From contig JAYUIJ010000026.1 of the NCBI GenBank assembly GCA_043766165.1, positions 1 through 29,590 of the forward strand: a stretch of 29,590 nt of DNA. Direction: 5' to 3'. Made by a program: the position numbers and the translations under genes. Under the pieces are notes generated by a model. The model did no database searches. It was not told where the DNA came from and worked only from the letters and a program-made list of their open reading frames with translations. The stretch is from CAIJZX01 sp043766165 (lineage in GTDB: Bacteria; Patescibacteriota; Patescibacteriia; SBBC01; CAIJZX01). This document shows positions 7,605 through 14,347 of this stretch, in pieces. How positions within the stretch are numbered: position 1 is the first letter of the stretch; each line of letters opens with the position of its first letter.

Positions 7605-7679
7605 GCCGATGTAGCTCAGTGGTAGAGCAACACTTTTGTAAAGTGAAGGTCGTCGGTTCAATCCCGACCATCGGCTCCA
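7605..7679 (+). tRNA. tRNA-Thr (TGT anticodon)
   Basis: Acceptor GCCGATG/CATCGGC, D arm AGCTCAGTGGTAGAGC identical to the upstream tRNA-Thr, anticodon loop TTTGTAA (anticodon TGT), T loop TTCAATC, discriminator T and encoded CCA. The outermost anticodon-stem pair is an A-A mismatch. Reads ACA and possibly ACG. Confidence 0.95.
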
Positions 7680-7685
7680 GTCAAA

Positions 7686-7720
7686 AGTTAATTAAGAATA
7701 CTGAGTTAATTAGTTAATTT
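7686..7720. repeat. AT-rich direct repeat, copy B
   Basis: Near copy of 7552-7585 (AGTTAATTAAGA, then TGAGTTAATTAGTTAA). Part of it, ACTGAGTTAATT at 7700-7711, is also inverted at 8111-8122, on the far side of the four-helix-bundle gene. Confidence 0.7.
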
Positions 7721-7771
7721 GTGCCTCAATCATTTCATCAATTGGATTGATGGAAAAACGGTTATGCACTA

Positions 7772-8089
7772 GTGCTGAGGATGTATGATGTAACACAAAA
7801 CTTTCCGACGTCCGAAAGATACGGCCTCATCGATCAATTAAAACGATCTGCAAACTCGATTATCGCAAATATTGCAGAAAGCCAAGGCAGATATTCCTAT
7901 AATGATAAAATCCGGGTTCTCTATCAATCGCGAGGTGAAATATTTGAGACAAGAAGTCATCTCAAAGTGGCGCATGGACTTGGGTACTTACCAGATGAAG
8001 AATTCAAAAAACTAGATAAAGACTACGAAGGACTAGTTATAGGTCTTAATACGTATATACAGTATCTATCAAAATCCCGAACTAAATGA
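7772..8089 (+). CDS. Four-helix-bundle protein (23S rRNA intervening-sequence family), N-terminus interrupted
   Basis: Matches the S23/IVS four-helix-bundle family: YGLIDQLKRSANSIIANIAES, then a long helical C-terminus with the TRSHLKVAHGLGYL pattern. The function of this family is unclear; members also occur within rRNA insertions and near retroelements. The family normally begins about 20 residues earlier with a LxVWxxA..LV..Y motif. Here the same frame reads GTG at 7721, MPQSFHQLD, a TGA at 7748-7750, then WKNGYALVLRMYDVTQNFP. The listed GTG start at 7772 is therefore only the first start after the TGA. It may be translated as a short form or be a decaying gene. It ends in TGA. Confidence 0.75.
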   Translation: MLRMYDVTQNFPTSERYGLIDQLKRSANSIIANIAESQGRYSYNDKIRVLYQSRGEIFETRSHLKVAHGLGYLPDEEFKKLDKDYEGLVIGLNTYIQYLSKSRTK

Positions 8090-8110
8090 ACTCAACTAAC
8101 TAAATCCCTC

Positions 8111-8122
8111 AATTAACTCAGT
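8111..8122. repeat. Inverted copy of the 12-bp repeat from 7700-7711
   Basis: AATTAACTCAGT is the exact reverse complement of 7700-7711, so the four-helix-bundle gene is flanked by 12-bp inverted repeats about 400 bp apart. The surrounding sequence is AT-rich with similar words, so chance similarity cannot be excluded. Confidence 0.5.
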
Positions 8123-8132
8123 CAACCAACCC

Positions 8133-8288
8133 ATGTCACAAGATAATCTCATCAAACTCCAGTGCACGATCTGCAAGCACATCAACTATCATTCAACGCG
8201 CAATAAAAAAATGATCAAAGCGAAGTTGGAGTTGAAGAAGTATTGCAAATGGTGCAAAAAGTCGACCTTGCATAAAGAGGTCAAGTAG
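8133..8288 (+). CDS. rpmG: 50S ribosomal protein L33 (bL33)
   Basis: A 51-residue L33: LIKLQCTICKHINYHSTRNK followed by LELKKYCKWCKKSTLHKEVK. Both CxxC pairs are kept (C12, C15, C38 and C41 approximately), so it is the zinc-binding form. The ATG at 8133 is the only start that gives full length. It sits between tRNA genes, matching the common bacterial order rpmG, tRNA-Trp, secE, nusG, although secE and nusG do not follow here. Confidence 0.95.
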   Translation: MSQDNLIKLQCTICKHINYHSTRNKKMIKAKLELKKYCKWCKKSTLHKEVK

Positions 8289-8295
8289 TTGTCAA

Positions 8296-8559
8296 ATGTT
8301 TTATGTCTATATCCTAAAAAGTTTGAAGGATACTAGATTATACATTGGAAGTAGCGACGGACTTAAGCAAAGATTGGCAGATCATCATGCCGGTAAAGTG
8401 ACATCCACTAAACATCGGCGGCCGTTGAAACTAGTTTACTACGAAACGTACAGGAATCGTGATGACGCCAAAGATCGTGAGCGTAGTCTGAAGAAAAGTG
8501 GCTCGGTGTATATGGGTTTAATTAAACGGATTACTAGAAGTTTAACAATTTCTGGATAG
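8296..8559 (+). CDS. GIY-YIG domain nuclease-like protein
   Basis: An 87-residue stand-alone GIY-YIG domain related to the UvrC N-terminus (COG2827-like). It has YVYIL (residues 3-7) and YIGSS (16-20) for the GIY and YIG strands, R26 after the YIG strand, the KHRRPLKLVYYE segment, and E63 in the AKDRERSLKKSGS helix as the usual metal ligand. It could be a structure-specific nuclease, but small members of this family are poorly characterised. It lies 7 bp after rpmG and 14 bp before tRNA-Trp. It interrupts the usual rpmG-tRNA-Trp pair and may be an acquired gene. Confidence 0.9.
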   Translation: MFYVYILKSLKDTRLYIGSSDGLKQRLADHHAGKVTSTKHRRPLKLVYYETYRNRDDAKDRERSLKKSGSVYMGLIKRITRSLTISG

Positions 8560-8573
8560 AGGACGTCCTTGAT

Positions 8574-8647
8574 GGGGGCGTCGTTCAATGGTAGGACTCA
8601 GGTCTCCAAAACCTGTAACGTAGGTTCGATTCCTACCGCCCCTGCCA
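8574..8647 (+). tRNA. tRNA-Trp (CCA anticodon)
   Basis: Acceptor GGGGGCG/CGCCCCT (first pair G-T), D arm with TTCAATGGTAGGA, anticodon stem CAGGT/ACCTG with loop CTCCAAA (anticodon CCA), T arm GTAGG/CCTAC, discriminator G and encoded CCA. Confidence 0.96.
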
Positions 8648-8674
8648 AAGGCGTCTTATATTCACACGGTCTCC

Positions 8675-8700
8675 ACCCCGTCGCTCGCGAGCGACGGGGT
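8675..8700. repeat. 26-bp perfect palindrome inside a tRNA remnant
   Basis: Each 13-bp half (ACCCCGTCGCTCG and its reverse complement) is perfect with no spacer. Removing the palindrome together with one of the TCC/CC copies next to it restores GGTCTCCAAAACC, which is identical to the anticodon arm of the neighbouring tRNA-Trp. This suggests a palindrome inserted into a tRNA-like sequence. Confidence 0.85.
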
Positions 8701-8745
8701 CCAAAACCTTTATTCTAGGTTCGAATCCTAGTGCCCGTGCCACCA
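8701..8745 (+). pseudogene. tRNA 3'-half remnant
   Basis: After the palindrome, the sequence carries CCAAAACC (as in the tRNA-Trp anticodon loop), a good T arm (CTAGG-TTCGAAT-CCTAG, 8715-8731), a 3' acceptor strand TGCCCGT, G, and a tandem CCACCA (8740-8745). No D arm and no matching 5' acceptor strand (ACGGGCA) are found upstream, though ACGGG inside the palindrome could pair with CCCGT. It is probably a broken tRNA gene at the boundary of the accessory region. A minimal tRNA-like RNA is the alternative. Confidence 0.6.
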
Positions 8746-8803
8746 GCGATGGATTGGGTTGCAGGAATGATATCTAATTCACCCGACCATGATTTAGTCA
8801 TGT

Positions 8804-10231
8804 ATGCTTTTAGAAAGAAAAGAAGCCTTAGCAATTGCAAACATCCTTGCCCACGGGTATTACAGAAAAAAGTTACCCGTCATAGTTAAGTATTTCGGCA
8901 AGTCAAGAAATTGGTTGACTCGGTCCGATATTTTTGTAAATGCCTTCCAAGCCGGCATTATGAATTCGCTGGCAGAGGTGCAGCAAACTATACAAAAAGG
9001 GAAACAAATAATAGAAGCTGGAGCAACGGGCAAAGAAAAAGAAAATCTTGAAAAATCACTATTAATGAATAGGCAGATTGCCCGCGTTTTGCAGACCATT
9101 GGTGATGGAATTGCATGGCGTAGTTTGCGCTACCAAAGGCCGTTGTTACGGCTTTTGTCGGAGAATAAATCTGCTGGCCCCTTAACAGATCATGAGATAA
9201 AAACGTATAAAAAGGTTTTACAGAAATCCAGGTACAGGATCATCATTAATGACTTGACCCGCTTTCTTCGTATTGCTGATATCACGCAAATCGGTAAGGA
9301 TGGTCGCGTCATTCTATTAGAGTCAAAAAGACGAGGAAAAGTTATTAACGATGCTGGAACAATTCTTAATAACCTCAAGCGCCATAAACAAGTACCTAGC
9401 CCACAACAATTGCGGCACATAGTTGCTCAAATGTCGTTTGTTGACAACAAGATTTCTATACCAACTTTTTCCTCGGGAAAACTAAATGAAGTTGAATATG
9501 AAATAATCAATGCCGATTTTTCAATTGAAACGCATCATAAGCGTATTAAACAGATGTTAAAAATAGCAAATAAAAAAGGGTTTTGTGTTGATTCACTTGA
9601 ACCCGGTTACTTTGTAAATATAGTCGCGTATGATCGGATCACCAATAGAAAAATCTTTCATGAACGATTTGAAAGATACAAAAGTGAATCTGGGAAAAAA
9701 CGTGAGCAGTGTTTTACTCGAGAACATGGAAAAATAATTTCAATTTCCTCTTGGGATTCCTTTTGCGAAGAAGATACACACTTTCCAAGAAATATTACAC
9801 CCGTATCTGTATTACCATTTAGTAACAAGGATTGCGCTCGATTGATGATGGGTTTCCTTAAAATTGATATATCTATAGATCTCGATATCCTGACAAAGAA
9901 GCTAAGAGATAATGGCTGGGGTGCGGAGATTAATATGAAGGTTAGTGCCAAAAGTCCTAACCCTACAGAGCCATTTTCAACATACATTGAAAATAGTCAG
10001 GCAACCGACCAAGAGGGTTTTTTGAACTTAAAAAAATCGGATGACAAACGAATCCTGAATATCTCAATTCCACCCACCTTTCTTCTTATTATGTTATCTT
10101 CTTTTTATAAAACCAACTTCCTAACAGACAAGGTGGCAAATTACTTTTTTACAGCCGCGATAAATAACAAGATTCCAAAATCAAAAAAGTTTGAGGTTTA
10201 TCTTACTGGCGAGCGAAGTATTCTGAAATAA
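8804..10231 (+). CDS. Uncharacterised protein, possible PD-(D/E)XK nuclease
   Basis: A 475-residue protein that I do not recognise. The N-terminal 130 residues are mostly helical and include GDGIAWRSLRYQRPLL (about 100-115). Next comes DLTRFLRIADITQIG, GRVILLESKRRGK, in which D159 and E173-S-K175 have the spacing of a PD-(D/E)XK nuclease core on a beta hairpin. The C-terminal 280 residues are AT-rich in codon use and show no known motif. There is no signal peptide. It directly follows the tRNA remnant and is convergent with a serine recombinase 18 bp away, so it is probably cargo of an integrated element. A restriction or abortive-infection role is inference. Confidence 0.7.
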   Translation: MLLERKEALAIANILAHGYYRKKLPVIVKYFGKSRNWLTRSDIFVNAFQAGIMNSLAEVQQTIQKGKQIIEAGATGKEKENLEKSLLMNRQIARVLQTIGDGIAWRSLRYQRPLLRLLSENKSAGPLTDHEIKTYKKVLQKSRYRIIINDLTRFLRIADITQIGKDGRVILLESKRRGKVINDAGTILNNLKRHKQVPSPQQLRHIVAQMSFVDNKISIPTFSSGKLNEVEYEIINADFSIETHHKRIKQMLKIANKKGFCVDSLEPGYFVNIVAYDRITNRKIFHERFERYKSESGKKREQCFTREHGKIISISSWDSFCEEDTHFPRNITPVSVLPFSNKDCARLMMGFLKIDISIDLDILTKKLRDNGWGAEINMKVSAKSPNPTEPFSTYIENSQATDQEGFLNLKKSDDKRILNISIPPTFLLIMLSSFYKTNFLTDKVANYFFTAAINNKIPKSKKFEVYLTGERSILK

Positions 10232-10249
10232 AAACGGTGCAGAATAATC

Positions 10250-11581
10250 CTACGTCGCCTGCATGAGCGTAATAGTTTTGTCCTTATACACCAGCCTACT
10301 CCGCAGGTTCGCCAGCAATTCTCGTTTCTCAATTATACTCCCATCCTTCAGCAGGTACTTGGCGTACTTCCGAATATTCACTTCTGTTTCTTCAGAAACA
10401 TCATCGGCCTTTGTTCCCATGACGACGTGTTGAAACTTGTTGAACCGTTTTATCTCTTCTTCAAGTTTATACCGCATCCCGAGTTCGTTGATATCAACCT
10501 GATCGAGGATGCCGAGTAGTTGCTGGATTAAGTCTTCTTCTCGAATATACATATTCTTGCAGTGCGGATCACGAGTTCGCGTGCAACCGTAGTAGATGTA
10601 CTTATTTGTCGTACCATCCTTAAGCTGTTTATATTTTTCCTCGGCGGTGATCCCTGAACCGCAGTGGCCGCAAGTGAATAGCTTGGTGAAGGCGAACTCC
10701 CGACTTTGCTTCACGACATGGTCGCGTTGAAGTTGTGACTGAACCTGATCATAGAGTTCCTTGGTGATGATTGGTTTATGTTTACCTTCGTACCAACTCC
10801 CACTTTTCATCGGATACTCGAACATGCCGTAGTAGAAGGGGGTTGTCAGGGCGCGGTAGATGCCACTCAACGCCATGTGTTTATCACCCCGAGTCCGGAA
10901 GTTGAGTTCGAATCTCATCCAATTGTAGATTATTCGTCCACTGTGCTTCTGATATGCGACCCGTTCGAACATTTGCTTGATGACTGGCGCGCGTTGTGGG
11001 TCAAGGATAACCTGACATTTTTTGTCTTGCCGATTCTGGTTGAGATAACCGAGTGGGGCCACGCCCGGCCACAGCCCCATCTCGACCCTCGTCTTCAACC
11101 CGCGTACCACGTTGATACCGCGATTGTCGTTCTCAAGCTTCGCTTGGCTACCGAGGATCATGAGGAGAAATTTCTCGTTAGGGGAGTTCGTGAACACTTG
11201 CCCGTGCGTTCGAATCTCCGTCAGGAGCTTTTGATCCATCAGGTCGACGAGTACGCCGAGGTCACCAGCGTTCCTCGATAGGCGATCGGGAGCCCACGTT
11301 AACAAGCCATTGAACTTTCCAAGACGGATATCGTTGATGAGCTCGTTGAAGACCGGGCGTTGGCCAGTATCTTTCGCCGAGTGACTTTCGCGACGCATCT
11401 CGACGATGTTCAGTTTTTCCCGTTCGGCAATCTGGAGCATCTCCTTGACTTGAGAGTCGACGGAGAGCACCTGCCGTTCCTCGGACTCTGAACTCTTGCG
11501 GGCGTAGAGGCAGTACTTGATTGGGGGAGGAGGCTGAATCTGCCCTTGATTGGCCTCTCCCTGCGGGGTAGGGTTATTCAT
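10250..11581 (-). CDS. Large serine recombinase / integrase
   Basis: A 443-residue serine recombinase. The resolvase domain begins YCLYARKSSESEERQVLS with the catalytic serine in the RKSS stretch (about residue 31), followed by LLTWAPDRLSRNAGD containing the conserved DRLSR. A recombinase domain (ENDNRGINVVRGLKTRVEMG, then PLGYLN) follows, and a zinc beta ribbon with CGHCGSG and later C-x-C-type cysteines in YYGCTRTRDPHC. The size and domain order fit integrases of mobile elements. Its substrate sites are not evident. It sits between the unknown nuclease-like gene and the type I restriction operon. No ribosome binding site is seen before its ATG. Confidence 0.93.
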   Translation of the reverse strand: MNNPTPQGEANQGQIQPPPPIKYCLYARKSSESEERQVLSVDSQVKEMLQIAEREKLNIVEMRRESHSAKDTGQRPVFNELINDIRLGKFNGLLTWAPDRLSRNAGDLGVLVDLMDQKLLTEIRTHGQVFTNSPNEKFLLMILGSQAKLENDNRGINVVRGLKTRVEMGLWPGVAPLGYLNQNRQDKKCQVILDPQRAPVIKQMFERVAYQKHSGRIIYNWMRFELNFRTRGDKHMALSGIYRALTTPFYYGMFEYPMKSGSWYEGKHKPIITKELYDQVQSQLQRDHVVKQSREFAFTKLFTCGHCGSGITAEEKYKQLKDGTTNKYIYYGCTRTRDPHCKNMYIREEDLIQQLLGILDQVDINELGMRYKLEEEIKRFNKFQHVVMGTKADDVSEETEVNIRKYAKYLLKDGSIIEKRELLANLRSRLVYKDKTITLMQAT

Positions 11582-11664
11582 GCCCTAAGGGATGACGCAA
11601 TGGTGGTGGGGCGTCCAGAGTGCCTCGAGTAGACAAACTGTTGGAAACTAAACCCTTAAAATCC

Positions 11665-11693
11665 TTGATTTCTTAGCGAAAAAGGAGTATTTT
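11665..11693 (+). promoter_or_regulatory. Probable hsdM promoter
   Basis: TTGATT (11665-11670), a 17-bp spacer and TATTTT (11688-11693), 31 bp before the hsdM ATG, in the 143-bp gap between the divergent recombinase and hsdM. No other gene is seen in that gap. Confidence 0.5.
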
Positions 11694-11724
11694 TAATGTG
11701 TTTACTGTCTAATATTTTTCCGGT

Positions 11725-13308
11725 ATGACCGCAGAACAGGCTGGCAATCGCAAACAACTCCACGAGCGACTTTGGTCGGCCGCTGTTCAACTACGAGCAA
11801 ATTCTGGCCTGAAGCTCAATGAAATATCTGAGCCGATTCTTGGTTTAATTTTCTTGAAGTTCGCTGACGTTCGTTTCAAACGGGCAACGGCGGAATTCGA
11901 AGCCGAGCGAAAAACCGCCACTGGTCGACAGGCTCCGCTGACCTCCGATCACTATAAATCAAAAGGTGTTTTGTTTTTACCAGAAATCGCCACCTATTCC
12001 TACCTGATGAATTTGCCGGGGAGCGCGAATATCGGTAAAGCAATCAATGCGGCCATGAAAGAAATTGAGACGAAAAATACGGATCTGGCTGGTGTTTTGC
12101 CACAAGACTTTACGTCGCTCCATAAAACACCGGGCGAGAATAATCAAATCCTGATTACACTCCTCAAAAACTTCAACCAAATTCCCGATAATATCGAGGG
12201 CGATGCGTTCGGTGAAATATATGAATACTTCCTCGGTGAGTTTGCACGAGCCGAAGGTGCGAAGGGTGGAGAGTTTTTTACCCCACAATCAATTGTAAAG
12301 TTGTTAGTCGAAGTAATCGAACCGTTCCACGGCAAGATTTATGACCCGGCCTGCGGAAGCGGTGGCATGTTTGTCCAATCGGCCAACTTCGTCCGGTCGC
12401 ATTCGGCCAAGAAATCACAAGTCATGAACGAAGTGGCGCTCTACGGCCAAGAAAAAGGTACGAGCAACATTCGCACCGCAAAAATGAACCTGGCGATTCA
12501 CGGACTCTCGGGAAAAATCGCCGAAGAAAACTCTTTCTATACCGACGCGTTTCATAGTGTGGGTGCATTTGATTTCGTCCTGGCAAATCCACCGTTTAAT
12601 GTTAAGGGGAAAGATAAGAATAAACAAATCGTTATTGACCCGGCAAAAATTAAAGGCGATCCGCGTTACTACCTGGGACTTCCAGTCACCGGCAAAGGAG
12701 AGATTAGCAACGCCAACTATCTCTGGATGCAAATGTTTGCGAGCGCTCTGAATCCAAAAGGGCGAGCCGGGTTCGTGATGGCGAATTCAGCGAGTGATGC
12801 CGGAAACGCCGAAAAGGCAATCAGACAGAAAATGATTGAGGCGGGGCTGGTCGACGTGATTATCTCAGTCGGGACAAATATGTTTATGAATGCCACGCTG
12901 TCCTGCACGCTGTGGTTCTTCGACAAACGGAAGCATGGTAAGGATCGGCAAAACAAGGTTCTCTTCATCAACGCCCAAGATATCTTTACACCAATTGATC
13001 GTGCTCACAGCGATTGGACAGATCAACAGATCCAAGAAATCTCGGGGATTGTTCGTCGATATCGTGAAGAAGACAGTGAGGGAAAATACGAAGATACTAA
13101 GGGACGATGCAAAGTCGTCGCGATCGAGGAGATCAAGACGAACGGCTTCTCTTTAAATCCCGGCCGATATGTTGAGATTATCGAGCAGGAAATGAGTGAT
13201 GTTGATTTTGAGGCACGGATGAAAGAGTTGACGGGGGAGTTCACCAGGTTAACCGCCGAAGCGCATACCCTAGAAAAGAAGATTACGGAGGACTGGAAAA
13301 AAATTTAG
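11725..13308 (+). CDS. hsdM: Type I restriction-modification methyltransferase subunit HsdM
   Basis: A 527-residue N6-adenine methyltransferase of the type I complex (with HsdS it methylates the target; with HsdR it forms the restriction enzyme). An N-terminal HsdM helical domain is followed by GGEFFTPQSIVKLLV, SAM motif I as DPACGSGGMF (207-216), and the catalytic NPPF (288-291). The C-terminus ends in a coiled coil likely to contact HsdS. Length and motifs are intact. It opens the operon, but a 179-bp gap separates it from the Bro-N gene. Confidence 0.96.
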   Translation: MTAEQAGNRKQLHERLWSAAVQLRANSGLKLNEISEPILGLIFLKFADVRFKRATAEFEAERKTATGRQAPLTSDHYKSKGVLFLPEIATYSYLMNLPGSANIGKAINAAMKEIETKNTDLAGVLPQDFTSLHKTPGENNQILITLLKNFNQIPDNIEGDAFGEIYEYFLGEFARAEGAKGGEFFTPQSIVKLLVEVIEPFHGKIYDPACGSGGMFVQSANFVRSHSAKKSQVMNEVALYGQEKGTSNIRTAKMNLAIHGLSGKIAEENSFYTDAFHSVGAFDFVLANPPFNVKGKDKNKQIVIDPAKIKGDPRYYLGLPVTGKGEISNANYLWMQMFASALNPKGRAGFVMANSASDAGNAEKAIRQKMIEAGLVDVIISVGTNMFMNATLSCTLWFFDKRKHGKDRQNKVLFINAQDIFTPIDRAHSDWTDQQIQEISGIVRRYREEDSEGKYEDTKGRCKVVAIEEIKTNGFSLNPGRYVEIIEQEMSDVDFEARMKELTGEFTRLTAEAHTLEKKITEDWKKI

Positions 13309-13423
13309 TAAACACTGCAAAATGGCCCTTGTTTATTAGGTCACTACCAGGTTGGACAGCACTATATCAGCAGGGTAATACAGTATCATTACTTACTATA
13401 GTAGACTAAAGACAGAGTAAATA

Positions 13424-13447
13424 CTTTTTACCGGAGCCGGCAAAAAG
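13424..13447. promoter_or_regulatory. Inverted repeat upstream of the Bro-N gene
   Basis: CTTTTTACCGG (13424-13434) and CCGGCAAAAAG (13437-13447) are an 11-bp inverted repeat with one mismatch and a 2-bp centre. A 10-bp palindrome TACTATAGTA lies just upstream (about 13394-13403). These may be operators for the Bro-N gene. The 13309-13487 gap holds no gene. Confidence 0.4.
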
Positions 13448-13487
13448 TCACGGATAGGCACTCATTAGTTGATAAGAACTTGCTCAT

Positions 13488-14342
13488 ATGCACGAAACAC
13501 AATCTAGTTCCATAGATAGTACAAAAATCTCCCTCTTCAAGGGTAAAGGAATCCGAAAAACGCTGTATCAAGGTGAATGGTGGTTTTCAGTGGTGGATGT
13601 TATTGAGGCGTTAACGGATAGTGCCAAACCTAGTGTATATTGGAGCGCAATGAAAACTCGGGTAAAAAGTGAGGGAGGACTTCAGTTATCTACAATTTGT
13701 AGACAACTGAAACTAGAGGCAGTCGACGGTAAAAAATATGAAACTGACTGCGCCAACACCGAAGGAATTTTTCGCATTATCCAGTCAATTCCGTCCCCGA
13801 AAGCCGAACCTTTTAAGCGTTGGCTAGCCAAGGTTGGGTATGAACGAATACAGGAGATTGAGAACCCTGAATTAGCTGCCAAGCGAACCAGAATGCTCTA
13901 CAAACTCAAAGGTTATAGCGACGACTGGATTGAAAAGCGCATGCGCGGCATCGCTATTCGCGAAGAGCTGACGGATGAATGGAAAAAACGCGGTGCCCAA
14001 GATCATACAGACTATGAGATTCTGACGGCGGAAATTTCTAAGGCCACGTTCGGCGTCACGCCGAGTGAATATAAAAAACTCAAAGGTCTCCAGCGGGAGA
14101 ACTTGCGCGATCATATGGACGACTTTGAATTGATCTTTAACATGCTCGGCGAGCGAGCCACGACCGAAATTCATCGAAGCGAAGATACGCAGGGCGTGGC
14201 CAAGCTCAAGAGCGACGCGAAAGCCGGCGGCGACATTGCCGGTGGGGCGAGGCAGAAGTTAGAGAAACGTCTCGGCCGCCCGATTGTCTCGAAGAAAAAC
14301 TATCTCGACACACAGGAAGGAAAAAAACGACTTCGGAAATAA
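13488..14342 (+). CDS. Bro-N domain protein (DinD / phage antirepressor-like)
   Basis: A 284-residue protein with an N-terminal Bro-N domain (about residues 12-110: IRKTLYQGEWWFSVVDVIEA, then WLAKVGYERIQEIENPELA at the end of the domain). The C-terminal part resembles DinD-like proteins (RGIAIREELTDEWKKRG, ATFGVTPSEYKKLKGL). Bro-N proteins bind DNA and often act as antirepressors or damage-linked inhibitors. Such genes recur inside type I restriction loci, and here it lies between hsdM and hsdS, ending 5 bp before hsdS. A modulatory role in restriction is inference. Confidence 0.85.
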   Translation: MHETQSSSIDSTKISLFKGKGIRKTLYQGEWWFSVVDVIEALTDSAKPSVYWSAMKTRVKSEGGLQLSTICRQLKLEAVDGKKYETDCANTEGIFRIIQSIPSPKAEPFKRWLAKVGYERIQEIENPELAAKRTRMLYKLKGYSDDWIEKRMRGIAIREELTDEWKKRGAQDHTDYEILTAEISKATFGVTPSEYKKLKGLQRENLRDHMDDFELIFNMLGERATTEIHRSEDTQGVAKLKSDAKAGGDIAGGARQKLEKRLGRPIVSKKNYLDTQEGKKRLRK

Positions 14343-14347
14343 CTTAT

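Noticed and set aside
7748..7750. Genome-wide TGA recoding as in some other Patescibacteria
   Set aside because: prfA and the four-helix-bundle gene end in TGA at sensible positions, and no other long gene here shows internal TGA.
10778..11281. Plus-strand open frame of 167 codons inside the recombinase gene
   Set aside because: It lies wholly opposite a well-supported serine recombinase with conserved motifs and shows no family features.
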